DNA of 64,000 nt from Hydractinia symbiolongicarpus (Eukaryota > Cnidaria > Hydrozoa > Anthoathecata > Hydractiniidae), in assembly GCF_029227915.1 (NCBI RefSeq), contig NC_079883.1, positions 28,644,001 through 28,708,000 of the forward strand, in the 5' to 3' direction. Positions 23,950 through 33,373 of this stretch are shown here, piece after piece. The first letter of the stretch is position 1. The number at the start of each line of letters is the position of its first letter. Under the pieces are notes generated by a model. The model was given only the letters and a program-made list of their open reading frames with translations. It did not search any database and was not told the DNA's origin. The translations under genes and the position numbers were made by a program.

Positions 23950-25530
23950 TAGCTATAGCTAGCTAGCTAGCTAGTCATTTTGTTAAAAATGATCAGAAAA
24001 TTTCAAGCATGTTAACCTACATCAAAGAATAAGAGACTTGGCTATTTATGCCAAGCGCAACTATGATATCCAGATGAAATATAGCCTTTTCCCAGATGCA
24101 ACCCTATAATATAGAACATGTGTTTTTAATTTATAACAAACTAGCTAAACACAAAATCTGTTAACAGGATGGCTCCCAAATGATATCTAAACCAAAAATA
24201 TGTAGGTAATAGCTAATAGCCTGATTAGGTTTACAGAAGTATATATGTTAGCTAAAAAAGAGCAAATCATAGTCATAAAAAAGACTATGAGCAAACGTTG
24301 AAACAACGACAGTCCAAAAAGTCTACAAAGTTCCAAGAATGTGTGGAAATTAATATAAAACAAAGTCCCGCAGTCCATGAACTCCTTGGCTATCGTTTAA
24401 AGCCGAGGGGCGGCCACGATCAACAATTTCACGAACTAGAAATTAAAAAAAAGTTGCGAAGCATACGCAAGTTGTAAGCAAAATTGAAACCAGTCAATAG
24501 TTGTTCCTTTGATATAATACGGCGAGGTGCTAACATCTTCCTGCAGGTGATATATGGGAACGCAACAAAACTGATATCATAGACGTAGAAACAATTCTGG
24601 GGACGAGGTTGTGAATAAAATTACCGCGGAACAACAACAATTCGTTGCGCTAAAGTAGTGATTTTTTGGCGAAAATTGAACATGCGCGGAATATTTCTTT
24701 TCAGAAGGTGCGAGAAAATTAGATCGCGCGAAACTAAACAAAAACGATTACTGAGAAATTTATTTCTATATTGTCAGTGTTGGTAACGTAAATTTAACAT
24801 TGATGAAGCTTTTAGCGCCAATAATTCATGCAGTTATACTTCATAAAGTTAAAATCCTTATTCTGAAAGATATGCAATACATTGAGTTGTACAACTCGTA
24901 GTGTGCGAGAATGCCACGGAGTAAGGGGATGCGCGTCGTAAGGTACGCCCTTTCAACCGGAAGTTAATACTCGGGTCGAAGAAAATGTTATAGAGACTTT
25001 AACGATTTCGGAGATGAGAAGACGAACGAAGCAGCTTGTGGTGTTCTTTTCATGTAAAAATACCGGCACTAGTTATGAAAATCAATTCCTTGAAGCCACG
25101 GAAATCTGTTGCAATGAATTTCAAAAACTTACGGGAAACAACAAATAAAAACAAACAATCTACAGAAACGAAAACAATTTATTAACTTTATCAAGATTTA
25201 CAAAACAGCTTCACATTTTTGACAGAAAAACAATAACAACAATAACGGTGTGACGTTTTGCTTTCTTCTTTTTATCTCACATATTGAAAGATAACATCTC
25301 TCGCCCCATTGTGCGCAATTTAAAAAGAAAACTTTTTTGTAGTAAAGTTTCTAAATACATTAAAATCCAGTGCCTTTGAGGGACAATATTTAGAGCTAAC
25401 CTTCTAAACTGCAAATATATATCATTTGTTGGGACAGAGTTCTCAAAAAGTGTTTATTAGATACATTATGCTTGATATAATAAATAAAGTCATGCACCTC
25501 TGTTTACTTTGAGGGTTGTCTTATTTTAGG
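23950..25530. other. Intergenic with a GC-richer island near 24.9-25.1 kb
   Basis: A tagctagctagc run lies near 23,953. The stretch about 24,880-25,140 is richer in CG than its surroundings. It holds an ATG at 25,014 with a 44-codon open frame (MRRRTKQLVVFFSCKNTG start) of unknown meaning, which may be a first exon or chance. No other gene is seen. Confidence 0.4.
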
Positions 25531-25534
25531 GATT

Positions 25535-25680
25535 GGTAGTTCAGTTGGTAGACCGTTCACTTCATATTCATATGGGTTTAATCCCACATAACAGTTGTGG
25601 CTTATTGAACAGAAATTTAAAAGGTTTCTGTAGCTCAAATGGAAGCTTTTTAACACTCTAGAACTGCCTTTGTTGTCCTG
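25535..25680 (+). mobile_element. tRNA-derived SINE fragment
   Basis: The head contains ggtagttcagttggtaga (A-box-like) and gggtttaatccca (B-box-like). A downstream gtagctcaaatggaagc repeats the second-head motif seen near 3424. Its anticodon arm does not form a standard tRNA, so a functional tRNA gene is not claimed. Confidence 0.55.
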
Positions 25681-25899
25681 GAAAAAAATTGACAGGGTAA
25701 ATATATTAAGATTAATAAGGCTAACCACATTGCTTGTCCTCATACTATTTTTCCTTTTAGCCAGGTGAACATGACAAATATCTGATGTTAAAGTCATTTA
25801 GGCGCCAAATAAAAGGTTTCTGAGTCCATCAGTGAGTAAAAACTAAAAATTAGGCAATTTTAGTAATCCTTAAATAAAAAGTTCCAACCATACCAACAA

Positions 25900-28476
25900 A
25901 GGTGCTGGCAGTTTCTGAATCTTTCTTTTCTGCACCAGAAAAGTCAAAAAAGTCAAGTTTAATACCCACAAATATATCAAATTTCGATCTTTTAAAAACT
26001 ACACAAAGGAACAGTATCAGGGTCTCCTAAGGGATACAAACTTTCCAAATTATAATGAGTTCACGGACATTGATCTGGCCTACTCTGATTTTTTGACAAA
26101 ACTAATGTCAGTAATAGATACTATAGCACCTACTAAAGAGGCCAGAATTAAATGCAACTCCCAGGAATGGTTTGATGGTGAGATTGCAGACAAGATTGCT
26201 ACTAGAGATAAACTTTTTAAAAAGTTTAAGAAGTCAAAATTACAAATTGATTCTGATCTCTGGAATGAAGCAAAAAGTAATGTGCAAAATTTGATCAATA
26301 AAAAGAAAAAAGAATACTATAAAAACAAAATAACAGAAAACACAGGCAAACCTAAGGAACTATGGAAGACTCTAAAGTCTATGGGACTTGACAACTCAAA
26401 GAAGTCAGATCCGAACTACTGTCTAAAGGATGAGGATGCCTTACATTTTGATACAAAATCAAAACTAGAGATATTTAAGAACTTTTTCTCTGGTCTAGCA
26501 GATGGGCTGCTTCAAAATCTTCCTAAGCCCTCAAATAGATTTGGGATAAATGCTGTCATCTCATATTACAAATCGCTAAACATTGGAAACAAGATATTCA
26601 ATTTTCAGCAAGTCTTAGAGGAAGATGTGCTGAATTTGCTGAATGATACTAGTACAACAAAAGCACCAGGACTTGATACTATATCTGGAATTTTCTTGAA
26701 GGATGGTGCTAATGTTCTCTGCAGACCAATAACTCAATTATGTAATCTATCTATCTCACTGTCATCTTTCCCTAGTGAATGCAAGATAGCTAAACTTAAG
26801 CCACTATATAAGAAGGGATCAAGAACTGATCCAAAGAATTACCGCCCTATATCTTTGCTTCCTCTTTTTTCTAAAATTATTGAAAGAGTGGTCCATAACC
26901 AAACACAAGCTTTCTTAGACGAAAACAATATATTATTTAAATTTCAGTCTGGCTTTAGAAGCTGTCATTCAACAGATTTTTGTCTATCATATATACATGA
27001 CAAAATTTCAAAAGGTTTTGATGCAGGCTTGCTGTCTGGTATGATCCTCATTGACCTACAAAAAGCTTTCGATACCATCAACCACTCCATACTTTTGGAA
27101 AAATTAGGAACTCTTGGATTTTCAAATGAAGTAATTCTATGGTTCAGGTCTTACCTTGCAAACAGAACATTTTGTGTGTCAATAGATAACTTATCATCTA
27201 ATCCAGGTAAACTGGAATGTGGTGTTCCCCAAGGTTCCCCAAGGTTGGGTCCACTTCTGTTCTTACTTTATGTAAACGATATGCCACAAGCTTTAGTACA
27301 ATGTGATCTTTTTCTCTACGCAGATGATTCATGTCTCTTATTTCAACACAAAGACATAACTGAGATGGAAAATGCTCTTAATACAGACTTCAGTAATTTA
27401 TGTGATTGGTTTGTGGACAACAAACTCAGCATACACTTTGGTGAAGATAAAACTAAGTCTATTCTTTTTGCCTCCAGGGGAAAAATTAAGAAAGCAGAAA
27501 AACTTAATATTTCCTACAATGGAGTAGAAATCAAGCAGCATACGAAAGTTGAATATCTTGGTTGCATCTTTGACCAATCACTGTCTGGTGAGTCAATGGC
27601 CTTACATGTGATTAACAAAATTAATGGCAAAATTAAATTTCTTTATCGTCAAAGCTCATTTTTGAACAAGGATCTGCGACGACTTCTTTGTAACTCTTTA
27701 ATTCAACCACATTTCGACTATGCCAGTACTGTGTGGTATCCAAACCTGACAAAAGTTTTAAAAAAGAAGCTCCAGGTTGCTCAAAACAATTGTGTTCGCT
27801 TCTGTTTACAAAAAAGTAGCAGATCACATGTAGGTGCTACGGATTTTAAGGAAATAAATTGGCTACCAGTTGGCGAAAGGTTTAAAGTATGCGTAAACAA
27901 TCATGCATATAAATTTTTTCAGAAAAAATGTCCTCTGTACATGTCTGATGTATTTATTCCATCAAGTCATAGAAGAGCTTCGACTCGTTCATCATTCCAG
28001 AGGCTTGAACAATCTTGTGTAAAAACATCCCAAGGTCAACAGTGTCTTTCCTACCTTGGACCCTCCTTATGGAATACTCTTCCTGAGGGTCTTAAAAGAT
28101 CTAGTACTACAAACAGTTTTAAACACAACCTAAAAAAGCACTATTTTGATGTTATAACGAGAAGGGACTCAGATGATTTTGTGAATTAAATTCATATGAT
28201 CTTTTGATAATCCTTTCGTTTTCGTTTTGCTTATCTTTTTTTCTATAAGGGTAGAAATGGACCACAATGGAAATCTCGCCTTGGCTTGTTTTGTGTTATC
28301 CAGCCATCAAACATATTAACACTCAGGAAAATTGCATTTAATTTTATTTTATATTTTTTATGATACATTTTAATATTATATATAGTTTATTATTTTATTT
28401 ATTTGTTTTCAATTTCTTTTTCTCTGTAAATATTTTTAACGATTTTATAATGATGGCAAATATAACTTACTTACTT
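25900..28476 (+). mobile_element. 5'-truncated non-LTR retrotransposon (CR1/Jockey-like)
   Basis: It starts within or just after the endonuclease region, which is missing, and runs through reverse transcriptase to a 3' tail ending in aacttacttactta (about 28,463-28,478). The short tandem repeat instead of poly(A) fits CR1/L2-type elements. 5' truncation is usual for target-primed insertion. No flanking target duplication was identified. Confidence 0.85.
25919..28189 (+). CDS. LINE ORF2 fragment: reverse transcriptase
   Basis: The frame is open from just after a TGA at 25,916 to the TAA at 28,187, about 756 codons, with no start codon needed because the 5' part is lost. Motifs in order: KYIKFRSFKNY linker; KLKPLYKKGSRTDPKNYRPISLL (motif 1 region); FQSGFRSCHST; MILIDLQKAFDTINH (motif A with catalytic Asp); GVPQGSPRLGPLLF (motif B, one residue longer than the usual GVPQGSxLGP); LFLYADDSC (motif C, YADD intact); then the thumb, and the C-terminal SLWNTLPEGLKRSSTTNSFK typical of this group. 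The intact frame means recent insertion. No endonuclease is present, so it is not autonomous. Confidence 0.92.
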   Translation: MFLFCTRKVKKVKFNTHKYIKFRSFKNYTKEQYQGLLRDTNFPNYNEFTDIDLAYSDFLTKLMSVIDTIAPTKEARIKCNSQEWFDGEIADKIATRDKLFKKFKKSKLQIDSDLWNEAKSNVQNLINKKKKEYYKNKITENTGKPKELWKTLKSMGLDNSKKSDPNYCLKDEDALHFDTKSKLEIFKNFFSGLADGLLQNLPKPSNRFGINAVISYYKSLNIGNKIFNFQQVLEEDVLNLLNDTSTTKAPGLDTISGIFLKDGANVLCRPITQLCNLSISLSSFPSECKIAKLKPLYKKGSRTDPKNYRPISLLPLFSKIIERVVHNQTQAFLDENNILFKFQSGFRSCHSTDFCLSYIHDKISKGFDAGLLSGMILIDLQKAFDTINHSILLEKLGTLGFSNEVILWFRSYLANRTFCVSIDNLSSNPGKLECGVPQGSPRLGPLLFLLYVNDMPQALVQCDLFLYADDSCLLFQHKDITEMENALNTDFSNLCDWFVDNKLSIHFGEDKTKSILFASRGKIKKAEKLNISYNGVEIKQHTKVEYLGCIFDQSLSGESMALHVINKINGKIKFLYRQSSFLNKDLRRLLCNSLIQPHFDYASTVWYPNLTKVLKKKLQVAQNNCVRFCLQKSSRSHVGATDFKEINWLPVGERFKVCVNNHAYKFFQKKCPLYMSDVFIPSSHRRASTRSSFQRLEQSCVKTSQGQQCLSYLGPSLWNTLPEGLKRSSTTNSFKHNLKKHYFDVITRRDSDDFVN

Positions 28477-28479
28477 AAT

Positions 28480-29194
28480 CTAGTCAAATCATTATAAAAG
28501 TGTTTTTTAAAGGATTTGATTGACGCAAGGCCAAGAGAAATTAAATCACAGTTTCTAGTCCTAAACACAATCAAAAAGACATGCAGAAAAATATCATTAT
28601 GTATATTATATGTTATTTTTCCAACCAACATTTATGCAATCAGGAAGGGGAAATTATACATGTCTTGCATAATCCTTGAATTAAGGTGCAACACAAAATT
28701 TTAAAAGCTCCATAATACTAACACAAATACAAAAATATGTCCTCAACTTCATCCTGGGACTTAATTCATTTCTCTGGTAAGGCAAACCAGGTCAAGCGTA
28801 TTTTGCAATCAGACCATTTTGAAAACTACGCCGAAAGACGTCTTTCATTATAGAATAGCACGATCGGATAGAGGATAAAAGAGGATTCTGTGTTTATGTG
28901 AAGAAAATGATGAAATGACTGTCAAATGGCTTATAGTATATATATAAACAAAATGGAAACTTTTACATATAATTTTGCATAATTTTAAAAATTTTCATAT
29001 GCTTAAACACGTTGGCAGTGGACAAGAAACTGTAATTTATTTTCCTTGGACTAATATCGCAAGAAAATTGCAAAGTGTCAAACAGTTCTGAAAACGCACA
29101 CAAAGGACATGTGCAGCTTTGGCTCCCTTTGGAGCTCTGTTTAAATTACAGTTTTTCTCAGGAGGGCATAAGCACGACTTATTTGTAAAGCGAT
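28480..29194. other. Intergenic, nothing recognisable
   Basis: AT-rich, without supported coding, RNA or transposon signals. Confidence 0.5.
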
Positions 29195-29740
29195 ATGCAT
29201 TGATGGCGGTTTAGTAACAAAACTAGATATTTTTTTAATTACTGGACAGTTTTTACTCAATAAATAAAAAAATTATTTAACAAAAGCTTTCGACTGTAAC
29301 TTCCGCCATCTTTAGTCATAATACAAAGAACATATAACACGTAATTTATAGAAAATGTAACGTAAAATGACTTTTGTTAATTAAATTTTTCGACTCGGTT
29401 ATGTCTTTTTTATATGTCTATTTTCTGCAAGAGTGTGCCGATAAACCGCAAACGCCCGCATATAAAAGAGCGAGTTCGGGCGACTTTTCGAATTACATTG
29501 GCGGTTGTCGCCCGGAACATAGTAAGTTTATTTTAATTTTTATAGTTTTTTTGAATCATTAGTGTCTGTTTTTCTTTTCCTTTTCGGGCAATGTTCGGGT
29601 CTATTTGTGGTTTTTCGGGCAAATACTTGATTTTTTTTTAAAACGCCGAACTCGCCCGAAAACGTCCGCACTTTTTGCGGCGTATGCGGCTTATCGGCAC
29701 CCTCGTTTTTCTGCACGAGTGATATTTTTCATCAAACAAA
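29195..29740. repeat. Dispersed repeat interrupted by a TIR element
   Basis: 29,280-29,380 matches 8027-8135 in inverted orientation, and 29,398-29,430 plus 29,709-29,735 match 8160-8208 directly. A gatggcggtttagt and ccgccatcttta pair (29,200 and 29,305) adds a short inverted repeat. The direct match is split by the element at 29,429-29,706. Confidence 0.7.
29429..29706. mobile_element. 278-bp TIR element with telltale cgcccg repeats
   Basis: The left end gtgccgataaaccgcaaacg and the right end gccgcatacgcc...gcggcttatcggcac (inverted) form the termini. Internal inverted blocks gagttcgggcga and cgaactcgcccga extend the pairing. The flanks ttttctgcaagag (left) and tttttctgcacgag (right) look like a duplicated target of about 13-15 bp, and the empty site is preserved at about 8190. 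Confidence 0.8.
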
Positions 29741-32005
29741 AAAATGTTATGAAAAAGGATCAGGCGCCTGACTCTAACAGGGTTGGTCGGCTGGATCCTT
29801 AACATCAGACATTCGGTATGTCTGCCCTACTGAAAACTACACAACGTGCAGCTTACAAAATATAGCTAGCTAGAGCTACAGGTGTCAACAAGTTTTTCTG
29901 CAGTCAGAAGGTAATAATATATCTACTCCATGTTTATACCAGAAATTACCTTCAATTCTTTTATACGTTTAGCTGTATATGTAGCTAGCTACAACAAAAT
30001 TTAAAAACTACACAGGAGCTTTTGCAATCCAACTCAAATCTCAAGGAACAAAAAAATACTGAAAATACACGAGTGAAGACGATCAAAAACAGGACTAGCA
30101 TTAGATTATTTTAAACAACAAAATCAGTTTTAAAACTATTATTCTTAGTTAAAAAGACATTTGAAATAACATTAAAAACATAATTTCAAAATAAATGAGA
30201 AATTAATTGTGTTATAATTAATATAAATACAAGAAAATAGAGCAAATTTCAAGTCTGTGAAATATACAATATACTGTGAAATATTTTCAAGGTTGTCTAA
30301 GAAATTCGTTTTTCCCGTTCCTTTTCGGTTTTTGTGGTTTCAAAAGTTCTAATGCCCGATATCGGATAACGTTGGACAAAATAAATGACCAACTTGGTCA
30401 ACATATGTTGAGACAAGACAGTTAATTCTGAAGTTATGGCGTTGGCTATTGCCATATCAGATTTACACATTTTGAAAGGACAAGCCTTATTTATTGCTTT
30501 TAATGCTTTTAACCAGTAATGTAAGAGATTTTTATCCTAGCCAACATTATTTATTTTGGTGTTATCTTCACCAGCCTGATTTTTACACAGCTGCACCTGG
30601 GGATTTGTGACTGCTGTTAGCTCTGTGTAACTAAAAAGTAACAGCAGCCAAAACAAAACAAAAGTTATAATAATCTTTCATAATACTTTGACAGCTAAGT
30701 GATTGAGTTCCCTGTGTTTTTATTCTAACCGAAGTTACGATAGGATATTACGCCTCTCTACGGATGTGCAATAGAGTATACCTTTACTAAGCACTAAGTC
30801 CATTAGCGCGATTAATGTTTGAGCTTCCACAGAACTATGTTCCACAAAGTAAAAAAATGTTGAATGATTGTATTGCCACAGGTTGTAAACTGTGTTTTTT
30901 ATTTAACAGCTTAATTTGCATGAAAGTTATTTTTGGAAAAATATACTACACCCGATAAACTATAATTCTGTGTACGTTTTACTTCATTTCGAAATTCTAT
31001 ATACCAGTATTAAAACGCTTCACCTGAATTTGTGGCACAGTTCACGGCCTTTATTATGCGCTTAACGTGACTCTTATATTGAGCGCTCAGTGTGATCCTG
31101 CCTAGAGCGCCAGGCCACGCTGTTATTTATGGCTCAATATTGTTTTTACGAGAAAATACTATTTTTTCCGTTACTTTTATTGCATCAGATGGCTATACAT
31201 CAGAAAAATCTGGCAATATCAGAATATAGATTTACGAAGAACTATTGTAAGTAAGATTCACAGCAGATTCCCAAACAGATAAATCTTTTCTCTTTGTATA
31301 CAATCATTCCTCCTTAAATAAGTTAGAAGAGAAAATCCTTATCATCTTCCTGCAAAAATTCTTTTTTTTCTTTTTTAGAACTTTGCAAAATAGTAACTTC
31401 TGCTAAATTATTTATTTATTTATCTAAAGTGAATTTTAAGTTAAATTTTACAAAAACTGCAATGATACCGAAAATAAGGCAAAATGCTCAATAAAGATTG
31501 CAAATGTAAGTCCTCATTTAAAAATTTAGAAATTAATACAGGGTAAATTAACAAATTTCGCGTTTTTTTCTCCTTCAATTTTTTTTTCGCATTCATTAGT
31601 GCTCTTGAAAACAAGTAGCGATGCACTTTTTCTTGGTTTAACAGAACGACAGCGGGGCATTGAAGTAATTTTAATACTGAGAAAAAAATGCAAAAGGTAA
31701 AGCCTGGTTCACATTCACGACGCAAGCGCAAACGCAGAAAACATACGTCCGCGTAATGCTAACCAGCCATTATTTATGCCAACGCCTGATGTCAAAAAGA
31801 ATTGTGATTTAAATAGTGTCTTAGACAACATGGCAATTTTAATACAGTAGTCACGGCATTAGCGCCATCCTTGAATAAAACGTTCTATATTCGTTCCCGG
31901 AAAAATAAGTTCAGCATTTCCAATGTTAACTCATAGTTCAATATATGTAAGAGAAAATTATAACCCTTATGAAGTTTTTTATTTACAGTAAAACGCGCGC
32001 TCGAC
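29741..32005. other. Intergenic, nothing recognisable
   Basis: AT-rich, with scattered tagctagc runs and no supported gene. A few CG-containing patches (31,030-31,130) do not encode a recognisable protein. Confidence 0.5.
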
Positions 32006-32215
32006 GCACCATTATTTAAATGACGTAATGTTTATCAGGATGGACCACCGTAATTGACGCTTCCAAGCATCATGTCAATCACAATCGGAAAAACAATGAA
32101 GGGATACTCGTTCTTTGCAGTGATTGGCTCATTTTAAGCTGTGCTGAACAGGCGTTGGGTAATCAAGCATAAAAAAAATTCACAATGTTTACATCTTTTA
32201 CAAAAGTTATTCAAA
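32006..32215 (+). promoter_or_regulatory. Probable promoter of the first CaaX gene, conserved in the duplicate
   Basis: Blocks shared with 53,925-54,145 in the same order are tgacgtaatgtt (tgatgtaatgtt in copy B), atgtcaatca, tgattggctcatttta (an inverted CCAAT box, tgattggcttaatttta in B), gtaatcaagcataaa (gtaatcgagcgtaaa) and acaaaagttat (aggaaaagttat). Preservation against a heavily diverged background suggests functional sites. The tgacgtaa core resembles a CREB/ATF site. Confidence 0.6.
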
Positions 32216-32833
32216 ATTACTAAGAAGGCGGTTGCTCTACGGAAGTTTTCGAGAAAGAATTGTAAGACAGAAAAGAAAGAAAGAAACTGTTAGAAGGGTA
32301 AGTTCAACTTTTGATATACTTAGTTCAATATTTTATGGGTTTTGGTATAAATCACGAATCTACTAAAATGTTAAAGCTACCTAAACTTTCTGTTTTTCCT
32401 TCACGAGTAAGGAAAAACAGAAAGTTTGATTTTAAAATGAATCGAAGTTCAGCTTTTACGATACTGTGTTCACTAAACTTGAAGTCTATTTTAATAGCAC
32501 ATGTACCTAACAAAACTCTTGACATTACTTTATAAAAAGCGAAAATTTCTTGTCTAATTTCTTGTCTAATTTCTTGTCTAATTTCTTGGTCTTTACATTG
32601 TGTGTGGTGTTCAAAATCAGTCTGGTCCGTAGAATAAATAATAAACACATTCGCCACGAAAGTTTCCGAAGTTTTACGGCAAACGAAAGCAGACCATGCG
32701 CTTGAACACTAAAAAGACCAGATTATTGGTCTTCAAAGTTGTTTCTAATTTTTAGAAACAACTTTAAAACAAATTTCATTGGTTGAAAAATGGATTGATT
32801 TGAAAAATAATAAATGATTTTATAGGGAAAACG
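32216..32833 (+). other. 5'UTR exon and intron of the first CaaX gene
   Basis: A donor AAGG|GTAAGT at 32,297/32,298 ends a probable untranslated exon that begins near 32,216. The intron ends in gattttatag at 32,825, leaving an 8-base leader ggaaaacg before the ATG at 32,834. The duplicate gene has the same structure and the same 8-base distance. The intron contains four short repeats of aatttcttgtct (32,550-32,590). Confidence 0.6.
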
Positions 32834-33373
32834 ATGTCATTTGAAGCATTATTATTCTCTGTTGACGATTCTATTAATTCGGAGCAACGAGTTGAATTAC
32901 GGAAAAGAATAGATGGTGGAGATCCTAACTTGGAAATATTCGATTTAAACGATGTTCAACATGAAATTGATTATGAGGAAAGTTATGCAAGGAAACTAAA
33001 GGAAATGTTATCAAAAAGGGTTAATAGAGTTTTTCTGATAAATTCTCCAAATCTTTGTAAAATTGTAGATGAGGATGACTTTACTGTTGTTAATGATCCA
33101 CTGTTGGATGATGAAACTCAAACTGTCGTTAGAAATCTTTTTGCAACGGAAAGAGGAAAAGGAAAAAAGCAAAGTAAATTAGTCTTGCTATCTCTTAGTA
33201 AAGAAGAAGACCAACTACCGAATGGATTATTACAAATAGAACATGTTTGTATGTTGGATAATGACGGAAATATCGATCCGCATAAAATAAATATTGTTAT
33301 TGGATTGTCTCGACTAACAGTACAGAAAGAGAAAGAGAAAAAGGAAAAAGACACTGGCTGTATAATTGTCTAA
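32834..33373 (+). CDS. CaaX-tailed small protein, copy A (possible SEFIR/TIR-like fold)
   Basis: 179 residues in one coding exon. The family is not recognised with certainty. The C-terminus is lysine-rich (KEKEKKEKDTG, about 165-175) followed by CIIV (176-179), a CaaX box. Together these predict prenylation and inner-membrane attachment in the style of Ras proteins. The body alternates predicted strands and helices: ALLFSVDDS (5-13), a helix to 26, NLEIFDLNDV (32-41), a helix to 60, VNRVFLINSPNL (63-74), a helix, SKLVLLSL (114-121) and HVCMLD (137-142). This order resembles SEFIR/TIR signalling domains, but that is inference. There is no signal peptide or transmembrane segment. It is about 45% identical by eye to copy B (54,666-55,223). 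It lies 2.9 kb before the TRP-like gene on the same strand. Confidence 0.85.
   Translation: MSFEALLFSVDDSINSEQRVELRKRIDGGDPNLEIFDLNDVQHEIDYEESYARKLKEMLSKRVNRVFLINSPNLCKIVDEDDFTVVNDPLLDDETQTVVRNLFATERGKGKKQSKLVLLSLSKEEDQLPNGLLQIEHVCMLDNDGNIDPHKINIVIGLSRLTVQKEKEKKEKDTGCIIV

Noticed and set aside
25535-25605. Functional tRNA gene
   Set aside because: A- and B-box-like motifs are present, but the acceptor and anticodon stems do not pair. It resembles the SINE heads elsewhere in the window.
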